Source: DASSFZ01 sp035283185 (GTDB lineage: Bacteria; Chloroflexota; Anaerolineae; Fen-1058). Taken from it: DNA of 64,000 bases. The stretch lies in the NCBI GenBank assembly GCA_035283185.1, contig DATEUJ010000053.1, positions 1-64,000 on the forward strand, written 5' to 3'. The stretch's first letter is position 1; each line of letters opens with the position of its first letter. The notes under the pieces were generated by a model. That model was not told the DNA's origin and searched no databases. It saw only the letters and a list, made by a program, of their open reading frames with translations. The position numbers and the translations under genes are program-made. Of this stretch, positions 26,450 through 34,516 are shown one piece after another.

Positions 26450-27832
26450 GTGTCATCTTCCACCCCTTCTGCGCCCGCCGCCGCTCTGCCGCGCGCCTTG
26501 ACTCCCAACGAGCGCCGCAGCTTTGTGTTGGGCGTATCCAACGGCGCGGCGTTCACGTTTGCCGAGTCGCTCATCGCCGCCGATCTGGTGCTGACGAATT
26601 TCGTCGGCAAGCTGACGGCGTCGAACTTTCTGATCGGCTTGGTCGTGCCGCTGCGCGACGCCGGCTGGTTCCTGCCACAGTTGTTCGTCTCTTCGTATCT
26701 CCAGTACCGCGAGCGCGTGCTGCCGATCTACCGCGTCATGGCCGTCGCGCGCACGATAGCCTGGTTGGGCATGGCCGCGGTGGTCTTCGCCGTGCAGGAC
26801 CCGGGTGCGCTGCTCCTGCTGTTCTTTCTGCTGTACAGTGTCAACAGCCTCGCCTCCGGCGTGGCGGGCCTCTCGTTCATGGACGTCGTGGCGAAGACGA
26901 TTCCCGGCGGGCGGCGCGGGTCGTTCTTCGCCGGGCGCCTCTTCTTCGGCAGCCTGCTCGGCCTCCTTGCCAGCGTCATCGTCAGCGCCGCGCTCGGTGG
27001 AACGCTGGGCCTGTCTTACTTAGATTCTATCGGGGTGCTGTTCCTCGTCTCGTGGGCCTCGGCCGTGCTCGGCCTCCTGGCGTTCGGCACGATTCGCGAG
27101 CCGCCGGGCGAGATCCGCGAAGAGCCTGCCACGCTCGGCGCGCACGTGCGCCGCGCCGCGCGGCTACCGCGCGACAATCGCGAATTCCGTCTGCTGCTCG
27201 TCGGCCGCGTGATGCTGATACTGAGCTACGTGGCCGCGCCGTTTTACGGTGTGTACGCGACGCGCGAGCTGGGCGCCGACGAGCGAATCCTGGGCGTGTT
27301 CCTGGCCGCGCGCACGCTCTCGTTCCTCGTCGCCAATCCGGCCTGGGCGCGGCTCAGCGACCGGCGCGGCAACCGGCTGGTCATGCTGATTGCGCTCGTC
27401 TTCGGCTTGCTCATGCCGTCTGTCGCCCTGGCGGCAAAGCCGGTTATGTCTCTGCTAGCAGTGCCCCACACGCAATGGGCGCTTGTCTACGTGTCGGTGT
27501 TTCTCCTGTGGGGATTGTTCGAGTCCGGCATCGGCGTCGGCGCGGTCAACCTCCTGCTCGACTTTGCGCCGCCGCGCGATCGCGTCACGTACGTCGGGCT
27601 GACGAACAGCGTCCTCGGCGTCGCTCTGTTGAGCACGTCGCTGGGCGGCGCGCTCGTCGATCTGATCGGCATCTCGAGCGTGTTCCTGCTCTCCCTGGGG
27701 TGCCTGGCGGCCAGCCTGGTCGCCTTCTACAAAATGCGCGAGCCGCGCGACCCTTCGACTGCGCTCCCCGCTCCCTTCGGTCGGGGACTTCGCAGGGCAG
27801 GCCCGTCTCCGGTGGACGAGGCGCATGACTGA
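26450..27832 (+). CDS. Major facilitator superfamily transporter
   Basis: About 460 residues with roughly twelve hydrophobic segments from residue 20 onward; ERRSFVLGVSNGAAFTFAESLI begins the first helix region and LSDRRGNRLVMLIALVFGLLMPS gives the MFS loop between the halves. GTG 26450 is the first start giving a full N-terminus, but no ribosome site supports it. The last 25 or so residues (from DPSTALPAPFGRGLRRAG) come from a family A repeat that replaced or extended the native C-terminus. Overlaps the next gene by eight bases. Substrate unknown. Confidence 0.8.
   Translation: MSSSTPSAPAAALPRALTPNERRSFVLGVSNGAAFTFAESLIAADLVLTNFVGKLTASNFLIGLVVPLRDAGWFLPQLFVSSYLQYRERVLPIYRVMAVARTIAWLGMAAVVFAVQDPGALLLLFFLLYSVNSLASGVAGLSFMDVVAKTIPGGRRGSFFAGRLFFGSLLGLLASVIVSAALGGTLGLSYLDSIGVLFLVSWASAVLGLLAFGTIREPPGEIREEPATLGAHVRRAARLPRDNREFRLLLVGRVMLILSYVAAPFYGVYATRELGADERILGVFLAARTLSFLVANPAWARLSDRRGNRLVMLIALVFGLLMPSVALAAKPVMSLLAVPHTQWALVYVSVFLLWGLFESGIGVGAVNLLLDFAPPRDRVTYVGLTNSVLGVALLSTSLGGALVDLIGISSVFLLSLGCLAASLVAFYKMREPRDPSTALPAPFGRGLRRAGPSPVDEAHD
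27751..27802 (+). repeat. In-frame palindromic repeat, family A (type copy, 52 bp)
   Basis: CCCTTCGACTGCGCTCCCC and then CGCTCCCTTCGGTCGGGG to CGCAGGGCAGGC. Folds by pairing CTGCG with CGCAG and CCCC with GGGG. All six reading frames of this copy are free of stop codons. Confidence 0.9.
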
Positions 27833-28706
27833 TCGATTGAGCGTCGTCCTACGCGGCGGCGGCGACCTGGCGACCGGCGTCGCGCTGCGCCTGCATCGCG
27901 CCGGCTTCCGAATCACCGTGCTCGAAATTCCGCAGCCAACCGTGATCCGCAGAGCCGTCGCCTTCGCATCGGCTGTGTACGATGGATCGACCGTCGTCGA
28001 AGGCGTCACCGCCCGACTCGTGCGGCTGGACGACGATCTCGAACCAATCTGGGGGGCCGGCGAAGCGCCGGTCGTCGTCGATCCCGATGCGTCGATCCTG
28101 GCGCGGCTTCGGCCCGATGCGCTCGTCGACGCGATTATGGCGAAGCGCAACCCTTCGGCTGCCCCTTCGACTGCGCTCAGGGCAAGGCTCCCCGCTCCCT
28201 TCGGTCGGGGACTTCGCAGGGCAGGCCTCGGCACACACATCGACGACGCGCCGATCGTCGTCGCGCTCGGGCCGGGTTTCACCGCCGGCGTCGATTGTCA
28301 CGCCGTCGTCGAGACGAATCGAGGGCACTCTCTCGGGCGCGTCTACTATGCCGGGACGGCGGAGGCGAACACCGGCGTGCCCGGCGCCGTGGGCGGGCAA
28401 GATGCGCTGCGCGTCGTGCGCGCGCCGGCGGATGGCGTGTTTCAATCACTCAGAACAATTCGCGATCGCATATCCAGGGGTGACTCGATCGGCAGGGTAG
28501 AGGACTTCGCGGTCACGTCGCAGATCGACGGCGTGCTGCGCGGCATCCTGCATGATGGCCTGATCGTTCACGCCGGTATGAAAGTGGCGGATGTCGATCC
28601 GCGGGGAGTTGTGGAATACTGCTTCACCGTTTCGGATAAGGCGTGGGCGGTCGGGGGAGGCGTGCTCGAGGCGATCCTGCACTTGCTCACAGCAAGCAGC
28701 CCGTGA
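27825..28706 (+). CDS. YqeB-like protein (selenium-dependent molybdenum hydroxylase accessory family), with repeat insertion
   Basis: A 293-residue protein of the EF2563/YqeB family found with selenium-dependent molybdenum hydroxylase systems. Seen: VVLRGGGDLATGVALRLHRAGF (Rossmann start), EIPQPTVIRR, then ALGPGFTAGVDCHAVVETNRGH and GVPGAVGG. Residues 110-134 are a 25-residue insert (PSAAPSTALRARLPAPFGRG and on), exactly 75 bases, that splits the conserved KRN-LGT segment. No molybdenum hydroxylase gene is in the window. The insert is in frame and the rest of the protein looks normal. Confidence 0.85.
   Translation: MTDRLSVVLRGGGDLATGVALRLHRAGFRITVLEIPQPTVIRRAVAFASAVYDGSTVVEGVTARLVRLDDDLEPIWGAGEAPVVVDPDASILARLRPDALVDAIMAKRNPSAAPSTALRARLPAPFGRGLRRAGLGTHIDDAPIVVALGPGFTAGVDCHAVVETNRGHSLGRVYYAGTAEANTGVPGAVGGQDALRVVRAPADGVFQSLRTIRDRISRGDSIGRVEDFAVTSQIDGVLRGILHDGLIVHAGMKVADVDPRGVVEYCFTVSDKAWAVGGGVLEAILHLLTASSP
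28151..28226 (+). repeat. In-frame palindromic repeat, family A
   Basis: CCCTTCGGCTGCCCCTTCG, a CTGCGCTCAGGGCAAGG middle, then the conserved core. Splits the YqeB-like gene between the codons for Asn and Leu-Gly-Thr. Confidence 0.9.
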
Positions 28707-28734
28707 AGATGGGCTTGGCACGTCTTGGCGATCC

Positions 28735-28945
28735 AGCAGCAGGCGGTCGGCAACGTCGTCTACGAGGCACGGGGACAAGTCCAGCACGAGTCTGCGCCGG
28801 CTTTCGAGAGCTTCGCCTGGAACTTTGTGCGCCCCGGCGGTTGGAACACGCGCCCGCGCACGGCGTATCAGAGCGGCAGCATGTCCACGGACGTGGGATT
28901 CACGGGACAGCGCGCAATACTTACATCGACTTCATACAACGCCGG
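28735..28945 (+). pseudogene. Possible debris of an RHS/YD-repeat gene
   Basis: The plus-strand frame contains GNVVYEARGQ and, further on, STDVGFTGQRAI and SYNAG. These resemble the core of RHS proteins (GNVVYEAR, FTGQR, YNARYYDP). The stretch has no start and decays after the last motif into sequence opposite the UroD-like gene. It fills the gap between the YqeB-like gene and the minus-strand UroD gene. Confidence 0.4.
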
Positions 28946-29957
28946 CGGACAGCATGGCCTGCAGGTTCTCCATCGAGATGGTCGGCGGCAGGTCGCACCC
29001 GCTCGTCAAAACGAACCCGCCACCGGCAGCCGCCGCCTCGATGCAGGCTCTGGCCGCCGCCCGCACGTCGTCCGGGCCTTTCTGGTTGAGGATCGACACG
29101 GGGTCGATGTTGCCGGCCAGCGCGATCCGCCCGCCGATCTTCTGCCTGGCCTCGGCCAGGTTCACTTTGTAGTCCAGGCTGAAACAGCTTGCGCCCGTTT
29201 CGGCGATCGACTCCAATTTGTCGGTCGTGTTCCCGCAGATATGCAGCCAGGTGTAAACGCCGTGCTCCTTGGCCCAGCCGATGAGCGGCTGGAGATACGG
29301 CAAGGAGAACGTGCGGAAGACTCGATCCGAGATGAGGTCGCCGGAGCCGGTCGGGTCGGCGATGGAGATCATCGGAATGACGCGCTCCTCGACCAGCGGT
29401 TGGTAGAACTGCCTGACCAGCCTTGTGGCGAAGTCCAGCATCTTGTGCACTTCGTCTTTCTTCTTGAGCGTCGCCTTCATGAACGGCTCGACGCCGTACA
29501 TCTGCCCGGCCAGTGTGAACGGTCCCCACGCCGTCACCGTGACGACGACCTCGTCGCCGATGGCCTGCGCCACCAGCCGCGCCGCCTGGCGGATGTTTTG
29601 GATGATCGGGTCGTTCTCGATCACCGTCACGTCCGTGTTCACGATCTCGTCGGCGGATTCTTTGACGAGCGGCGCGTCCAGGTCGGGCGCGCCGAGCGGG
29701 CGCTCTTTGACCTTGCCGCCGACCGCCGCCGCCAGGTAGTTGTTATAGCCGGAGCCGACGTAGACGATCGGGCTGCGCAGCTCCTCATTCGTCTGAATGA
29801 TCATATCGGCATAAGCGCGCGGATCGGCGATCATCTCGCCGAATTGCTTTTGCCAGTGACGGATCGTCCACACCCCGCCGCCGAACACCGTCGCCGGGAC
29901 GCGGCCGGTCTGCTTCAGATCGAATGCTTCGAAAATCGTTTCCTTTGGTTTTATCAT
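28932..29957 (-). CDS. Uroporphyrinogen decarboxylase-fold methyltransferase-like protein
   Basis: A 341-residue UroD-fold protein of the MtbA/CmuA-type group, which move methyl groups to or from corrinoid or thiol carriers with zinc. Seen: FGGGVWTIRHW near the start, SIADPTGSGDLIS, TWLHICGNTTDKL with the zinc HxC motif near 238, and LTSGCDLPP with a third Cys ligand near 325. The Arg/Asp set of true heme-pathway HemE is not evident. ATG 29957 follows GGAGG; the frame is open 32 codons upstream without coding character. Last gene of the minus-strand cluster headed by the TusA-DsrE fusion. Confidence 0.85.
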   Translation of the reverse strand: MIKPKETIFEAFDLKQTGRVPATVFGGGVWTIRHWQKQFGEMIADPRAYADMIIQTNEELRSPIVYVGSGYNNYLAAAVGGKVKERPLGAPDLDAPLVKESADEIVNTDVTVIENDPIIQNIRQAARLVAQAIGDEVVVTVTAWGPFTLAGQMYGVEPFMKATLKKKDEVHKMLDFATRLVRQFYQPLVEERVIPMISIADPTGSGDLISDRVFRTFSLPYLQPLIGWAKEHGVYTWLHICGNTTDKLESIAETGASCFSLDYKVNLAEARQKIGGRIALAGNIDPVSILNQKGPDDVRAAARACIEAAAAGGGFVLTSGCDLPPTISMENLQAMLSAGVV

Positions 29958-30056
29958 GTGTGTCCTCCAGTTTGGGGTTGGCTTCTGTCTGGCAAGATGA
30001 GAGTCAGACGGGGGCATCCCGACACGAGGCCCCCGTCCGAAACGCAGGGTCAAAGG

Positions 30057-30491
30057 CTAGTAGATGCCGTGAGTGATCTTAGACGGCTCGAGGTATTCCC
30101 ACTTCTCTCCCTTGCGGTACTTGGCGGCGACGTCCAGCACTTTCACCGCGTACTCGAAGGCGTAGGGGATGCCTGGCCCGCCGGGGACGAACCCCGCGCC
30201 TATTGTGCCCACCGTCACGGCCTCGAAGATCTCGCCATCGGTCGCCCCGGCCTCGATGGCGGGGATGACGTGAATCAGGCAGCGCGGCGACATGTAGGCC
30301 ACGCCGATGGCGACGAACATCAGCTCCTTGATCTTGCGCGGCAGGGCGCCGTCGGCCCAGATGCTGGCATAAAAATCGGCGAAGCGCTCTCCGGACTCCG
30401 GCGCGACGGTGTTGATCACCTGGAACATGCGCGGAGTGAAGAGCATTTTCTGCTTCATGTACTCATTGGCTTGAGTGGCTCGATCGGACAT
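30057..30491 (-). CDS. Carboxymuconolactone decarboxylase/AhpD-family protein
   Basis: A 144-residue helical protein of the CMD/AhpD fold: MLFTPRMFQVIN, LPRKIKELMFVAIGVAYMSPRCLIHVIPAIEAGATDGEIFEAVTVG. The usual redox pair CxxC is reduced to one Cys (SPRCLIH), so peroxidase-type activity is doubtful. AAAGGAGC precedes the ATG. It lies between oxidase genes and the UroD-like gene, about 100 bases from the latter, in the same direction. Confidence 0.85.
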   Translation of the reverse strand: MSDRATQANEYMKQKMLFTPRMFQVINTVAPESGERFADFYASIWADGALPRKIKELMFVAIGVAYMSPRCLIHVIPAIEAGATDGEIFEAVTVGTIGAGFVPGGPGIPYAFEYAVKVLDVAAKYRKGEKWEYLEPSKITHGIY

Positions 30492-30614
30492 GATGATGCT
30501 CCTTTGGCTTGGTGTAGGGTGACGGATCCATAGCAGCGCGGCGTCAACAACGACTCGCGCTCGAACGAAGAGCCTGTCAGTCGATACGGCCTCCTTTCTC
30601 TCGCCCGGCGCGGC

Positions 30615-30899
30615 TCACATGGGGATGAAAAACCAGCCGCGCTTCTGGGCAATCGGGGTATAGATCATCCACAGCACGAACAGGACGGCAAACGCCAGAT
30701 TGACCGGGTCGAAGGCGCCGACGTAGAGGTAATACGCCAGCGAAATCACGATGCCCGCGTACGGGACGACCTTCATCCAGCGCGGAGGCTTCCCGTTGGC
30801 GACCTGAATTTCTCCTGCGAAGTCGACGTACCCGGGCGGCAATGGGCCTTCCAGGGTGGCGTCAGTCGCGGGTGGCGCTTTTTCGGAAGTCGTCGTCAT
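30615..30899 (-). CDS. Small membrane protein of the oxidase cluster
   Basis: 94 residues with two hydrophobic helices (about 44-62 and 66-82) and a soluble N-terminus with GPLPPGYVDFAGEIQVANGKPPRW. ATG 30899 chosen over one ten codons upstream. Overlaps the CcoS-like gene by 38 bases. Unknown family; position suggests an accessory subunit of the neighbouring cytochrome oxidase. Confidence 0.6.
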   Translation of the reverse strand: MTTTSEKAPPATDATLEGPLPPGYVDFAGEIQVANGKPPRWMKVVPYAGIVISLAYYLYVGAFDPVNLAFAVLFVLWMIYTPIAQKRGWFFIPM

Positions 30900-31050
30900 G
30901 GCGGCGTCGCTCGTTTTCAAGCATAGCATATTTCGGCGCTTCGACGTCGTCGAACTGGCCGTGCGTCCATGCCCAATACCAGCCCAGCAAGAAGAGCACC
31001 AATATGATGGCGAGGGTGGCCAAGACTAACCAGGTGCCCGTGTAAACCAT
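30862..31050 (-). CDS. CcoS-like cbb3 oxidase assembly protein
   Basis: 62 residues: one membrane helix (about 5-27) followed by WTHGQFDDVEAPKYAML. The GQFDD-(L/V)E-xP-xxxxL motif right after a single helix is the CcoS signature; CcoS helps copper or heme insertion into cbb3 oxidases. It starts 7 bases after the ccoO-like stop. Confidence 0.7.
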   Translation of the reverse strand: MVYTGTWLVLATLAIILVLFLLGWYWAWTHGQFDDVEAPKYAMLENERRRHDDDFRKSATRD

Positions 31051-31057
31051 GAGACGC

Positions 31058-31543
31058 TCATTTCAACGTCAGCATGTAAGCCGTCAATGCTTCCAGCTCG
31101 GCATCCGTGAGATAGTCGAAGGACGGCATGACCGAGCCTGGCGAGACGCCGCGCGGGTTCCTGAAATGCAGTTCGTGCCAGGCCTCGTTGCTGCCGATGC
31201 CCTCACGGCTGGCGACGTGCGCCAGGTCCGGGCCTTGCCGGTTCGTTCCCCAGAACACCGGGCTTTGGTAATAATAATCTCCCGGCACGGACTCCGGCCC
31301 GATGTCGCCCGGCTGGTGCACCATGCCCTTATCGGCCTCCGGCGCGCGAACCTGCTGGGTGTGGCAATAATGACAGCCTTCGCGCTTGTAGATCTCGCGC
31401 CCCCAGAGTTCCCGTTCCGTATACGGCCGGGCCAGCGCCGAAGGGCCGATCGACTCCTGCGCCGGGATGACGATCGTCACGATGATGCCGAGCAAGAGGC
31501 TGATCAGCGAGCCACCGGTGAGGTAGACGATGCCCGTCTTCAT
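31058..31543 (-). CDS. ccoO: cbb3-type cytochrome oxidase mono-heme subunit (CcoO/FixO-like)
   Basis: A 161-residue membrane-anchored cytochrome c. An N-terminal helix (about 5-26) is followed by REGCHYCHTQQVRAPE, a CxxCH heme site, and an axial Met in PGSVMPSFDYL. TQQVR and the DYYYQSPVFWGTNRQGPDLA segment are typical of CcoO. Its ATG overlaps the ccoN stop by four bases. Carries electrons to CcoN at the outer face of the membrane. No di-heme CcoP is present in the window. Confidence 0.9.
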   Translation of the reverse strand: MKTGIVYLTGGSLISLLLGIIVTIVIPAQESIGPSALARPYTERELWGREIYKREGCHYCHTQQVRAPEADKGMVHQPGDIGPESVPGDYYYQSPVFWGTNRQGPDLAHVASREGIGSNEAWHELHFRNPRGVSPGSVMPSFDYLTDAELEALTAYMLTLK

Positions 31544-32940
31544 TCCCCCCCTCCACCGGCCGCGACGGCGGGCGCCAGCGCCGGCTCCGTTGTCGAACGG
31601 CGCGCCGTCTGCCAGATATTATATACGAAACACAAGACCCCGGCACCCGCCATCAGGCCACCCAACAGGCGCAGCGCGTAATACGGCGCCATCGAGCGTG
31701 CGGTTTCGAGGAAGGGAATGCTGTTAGTCAGCCAATTTTGCCCCTGGATCAACCCGGCAATCCAAAGCGACACCATGAAGAGGCTCATGCCGGCGGTGAT
31801 GAGCCAGTAATGCCATTCCATCAGTCTGCGGCTGTGCATCGGCCGCCGCACGAGCACGGGGACCATCAGGTACACCGCGGCGAAGGCCCAGAAGGAATAG
31901 TCGGCCACGAACGCCAGGTGGCTGTGGCCGACGACCCAGTTCGTGAAATGCACTTGCATCGAAAACGAGCGGAACGACTGGGCCACGCCCTGCACGCAGG
32001 TGAAGGCCCAGAAGATCGCGCCCGTCACCAGGAATCGCAGCGCCACGTTGTCCACCGCGCGGGTCCAGCGCCCCTTCATCGTCATCACGAAGTTGACCAT
32101 GAAGGCGATCGTCGGCACGGCGGCCAGGATGCTGAAGACGACGGTTAGATACTCCAGCCAGTCCGGCGCGGGGCTGTAGAGCTGATGGTGCTGCCCCGTC
32201 CACACGCTCCACAGGCCCCACAGCGCCAGCCGGTGGCTGTACAGCGGCTTGTCGGCGAGCTTGGGCAAGAGGTACAGCGCCAATCCCAATCCGGCGGTGG
32301 TGAACCAGGAGTTGAACAGGTTGTGGACGTAGAAGTAATTGACGATGTTGTCGGTCATCCCGGCGAACGCGCCGGAGGGGTCCCACACCTTGTTGCCCAC
32401 GGCGTACACCAGGATGAAGACAAGCGTCGCCGCCATGAAATTCCACAGGCTGACGTAAACCTTGCGCTCCTCGCGCCGCACGAACGTGCCCCAGATGTTG
32501 ATGCCGAGCAGAACCCAGTTGACGATCAGCAGCCAGTCGAGCGGCCAGATCATCTCGGCGTACTCGCGTCCCTGCGTCAACCCCAGCGGCAGCGTGATCG
32601 CCGCGCCGGCGATCATCAGATTCCACAGCCACCAGTTGACGTGGGCCAGGCGCTCGCTGTACAGGCGCGCCCGCGTGAGGCGCGGCAGGATGTACAGTAT
32701 CGCGCCGACGGTGGCCTGCGACAGCCAGCCGAAGATCATGAGGTTGACGTGGGCGGGGCGCAGGCGGCCGAAACTCAGATAAGGTTTGATCGCCAGGGGA
32801 AGAGTATCGTAGATGGAAGGCACGTAGAGGGCCGTCGCCAAAAGCAGCCCGAAGATTCCAGGCACGATCAGCCAGAAGATGGCCGAGTAGAAAAAGCGAC
32901 GGCTGGCGCTACCTGGTTGATCGCTCCACATCTTTCGCAT
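31540..32940 (-). CDS. ccoN: cbb3-type cytochrome oxidase catalytic subunit (CcoN-like, divergent)
   Basis: About 466 residues with twelve hydrophobic helices. Ligand histidines sit where expected for a heme-copper oxidase: RPAHVNLMIFGW (heme b), YVHNLFNSW (copper), TGQHHQLYSPAPDWLE (His-His, copper) and VGHSHLAFVADYSFW (hemes). The overall pattern is cbb3-like but divergent. ATG 32940 is taken (MRKMWSDQP); ATG 32931 is possible and neither has a good ribosome site; the frame is open further upstream into a repeat hairpin. Reduces O2 to water in the membrane, with CcoO. Confidence 0.88.
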   Translation of the reverse strand: MRKMWSDQPGSASRRFFYSAIFWLIVPGIFGLLLATALYVPSIYDTLPLAIKPYLSFGRLRPAHVNLMIFGWLSQATVGAILYILPRLTRARLYSERLAHVNWWLWNLMIAGAAITLPLGLTQGREYAEMIWPLDWLLIVNWVLLGINIWGTFVRREERKVYVSLWNFMAATLVFILVYAVGNKVWDPSGAFAGMTDNIVNYFYVHNLFNSWFTTAGLGLALYLLPKLADKPLYSHRLALWGLWSVWTGQHHQLYSPAPDWLEYLTVVFSILAAVPTIAFMVNFVMTMKGRWTRAVDNVALRFLVTGAIFWAFTCVQGVAQSFRSFSMQVHFTNWVVGHSHLAFVADYSFWAFAAVYLMVPVLVRRPMHSRRLMEWHYWLITAGMSLFMVSLWIAGLIQGQNWLTNSIPFLETARSMAPYYALRLLGGLMAGAGVLCFVYNIWQTARRSTTEPALAPAVAAGGGGE

Positions 32941-32980
32941 CCAAGGAGACTCGGTAGATCCAAATTTGGGCCACGAGCAA

Positions 32981-33012
32981 GACCTCGGAAGTCTCAAAAG
33001 ACTTCCGAAGTC
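32981..33012. terminator. Hairpin of the AGACTTCGGAAGTCT family
   Basis: GACCTCGGAAGTCT / AGACTTCCGAAGTC, 13 of 14 pairs, loop CAAA, between the TusA-DsrE gene and ccoN. May reduce read-through into the oxidase genes. Confidence 0.6.
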
Positions 33013-33026
33013 TGAAAACCGAGACT

Positions 33027-33665
33027 TCAGAACGTCAACTGCCCGCGCGCGCGGATGGCGTAGTCGATCAACGATGCGCCGCCGATGAGCTTGGCCTCTG
33101 GGATCAAGTCCTCGGCCTTGATATTGCGCACGCTGGCCGTCTGCTCGCAGACCTCGAGCCGCACGCCCATGTCCAATGCCTCGGCGACGCGCTGCGAGAT
33201 CGTCGGGCCGCCCGCCGGCGACGTGTCCTTCTGCGGCACGTCCTTTTTCGCCGCGTCGGCGCCTTCCTGCACGCAGTAGACGACCGTGTCCTGGCCCATG
33301 GCGGCGGCAAGTGAGGCGTACATGAACGCGGCGCGCACCTGGCCGGGCGCGTTCAGGCCGGAGCGCAAGACGACCAGAAACAGGTTTTCGTCTTTCACGG
33401 CTGCTTGAGGCGAGGCAGCCGGGCGCGCGCCCTTGCGCACGAAGAAGCTGTACTGCCCGTTCGCCGTGTCGGAGATCGTGACAAGCTCGGAGGCGATGCG
33501 CTCGGCCCACTTCGCCAGATCAGGTTTCGTGTTGGCGTCGTCGGCCATCACTTCCAGCACTTGACCGGCCGACATTTCCAGCAGCGCCTGCTCTGCTTTA
33601 AGAATCGGGACAGGATACATCATGCCCCGACAGTCAAGCGTCCGATCAGCCCGAGGAGTGGCCAT
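33027..33665 (-). CDS. TusA-DsrE fusion, sulfur-carrier protein
   Basis: A 212-residue two-domain protein. Residues 8-80 are a TusA/SirA domain with the persulfide Cys in LDCRGMMYPVPILKAEQAL; residues 90-212 are a DsrE/F-like domain with YASLAAAMGQ, VYCVQEG and MGVRLEVCEQTASVRNI, the last Cys being the usual active-site position. Such proteins pass sulfur as persulfide. AGGAGG precedes the ATG and a clear promoter lies upstream. First gene of the minus-strand cluster that includes the cbb3-like oxidase; the functional tie is an inference. Confidence 0.88.
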   Translation of the reverse strand: MATPRADRTLDCRGMMYPVPILKAEQALLEMSAGQVLEVMADDANTKPDLAKWAERIASELVTISDTANGQYSFFVRKGARPAASPQAAVKDENLFLVVLRSGLNAPGQVRAAFMYASLAAAMGQDTVVYCVQEGADAAKKDVPQKDTSPAGGPTISQRVAEALDMGVRLEVCEQTASVRNIKAEDLIPEAKLIGGASLIDYAIRARGQLTF

Positions 33666-33706
33666 GGCAACCTCCTGGAAGATGAGAATAGATGACTAAT
33701 GCGCCC

Positions 33707-33735
33707 ATCATACTCTGAATTCGGAGCAAAGTCAA
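33707..33735 (-). promoter_or_regulatory. Promoter of the TusA-DsrE / oxidase cluster
   Basis: Minus strand: TTGACT, 17-base spacer, TATGAT; about 35 bases before the ATG. Confidence 0.7.
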
Positions 33736-33795
33736 AACAATCTTGTCCTCATTGGCCGGCAGTATATCGCCGCCGAGGCGCAGAGTACGCCAAGT

Positions 33796-33825
33796 TTCAC
33801 GTTGGAATTCGCTCCAGTGTATAAT
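33796..33825 (+). promoter_or_regulatory. Probable promoter of the phosphatase gene
   Basis: TTCACG, 18-base spacer, perfect TATAAT, about 50 bases ahead of the ATG at 33881. Confidence 0.5.
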
Positions 33826-33880
33826 GACTGGCAACTCGTTGCGCGGAACGCAGTGGTCGCCTGCTGTACAGGGTTGTGCA

Positions 33881-34456
33881 ATGACATCCGATAACGTGAC
33901 TCTCTTTCATCGGGCGTTTGACCAGTTGTATCCCTTGATCCGGTTCGTCTACGAGCGCATCCGGGGCTACGCGTGGTTCGATCGGATCACGCCGCACGGG
34001 AAGGTGAGGGCGGAGTTATGGATGGGCGGCGCGCCCACTTATCGGCGTGACTACGAGTTCATCCTGCGGCATGGGATCAAGGCCGTCGTCAACATCCGCG
34101 CCGAGCGCGCCGACGACACAGACTTCTACGACGCGCACGGCATTAATCACGTGCGCTACCGGGTGCCGGACGTCACTGTGCCCGACGAGATGGTGATCAG
34201 CGATGGCGTGGACTGGATTAAACAGCAGGTGGACGACGGGCGAGCGGTGCTGATTCACTGCGCCAAGGGGCGCGGCCGCTCGGCGATGCTGCTGGCAGCC
34301 TACCTGATGCGTGAAGAAGGCATGACGTACGACGAGGCGCGGCAGTTGATGAAATCGAAGCGTCCCCTGGCTAAGCTGGAGGCCAGGCATCGCGAGCGGT
34401 TGGAAGCGTGGATCGCCCGAAACGGCAGGCGGCCTCTGCTGACGCCTCAGGGGTGA
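33881..34456 (+). CDS. Dual-specificity protein phosphatase family protein
   Basis: A 191-residue PTP-fold enzyme (PTPMT1/DUSP-like). The P-loop VLIHCAKGRGRSAMLLA carries the CX5R signature (Cys, Arg) and the general-acid region is VPDVTVPDE. VRAELWMGGAPTY near 45 matches the start of bacterial DSPs. It dephosphorylates proteins, phosphoinositides or polysaccharide precursors. ATG 33881 is preferred; an upstream reading lacks coding character. Followed after 60 bases by the hexapeptide protein gene. Confidence 0.88.
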   Translation: MTSDNVTLFHRAFDQLYPLIRFVYERIRGYAWFDRITPHGKVRAELWMGGAPTYRRDYEFILRHGIKAVVNIRAERADDTDFYDAHGINHVRYRVPDVTVPDEMVISDGVDWIKQQVDDGRAVLIHCAKGRGRSAMLLAAYLMREEGMTYDEARQLMKSKRPLAKLEARHRERLEAWIARNGRRPLLTPQG

Positions 34457-34516
34457 CGATGCGGGTTGTCTGTCACGAGGCCTTCAGCTTCCGCAATGGC
34501 GAGCAACCGAGATAAC

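Noticed and set aside
28725..30533. A 602-codon plus-strand open frame
   Set aside because: Most of it is the opposite strand of the UroD-like and CMD genes, which show clear family motifs; only the first part may be RHS debris.
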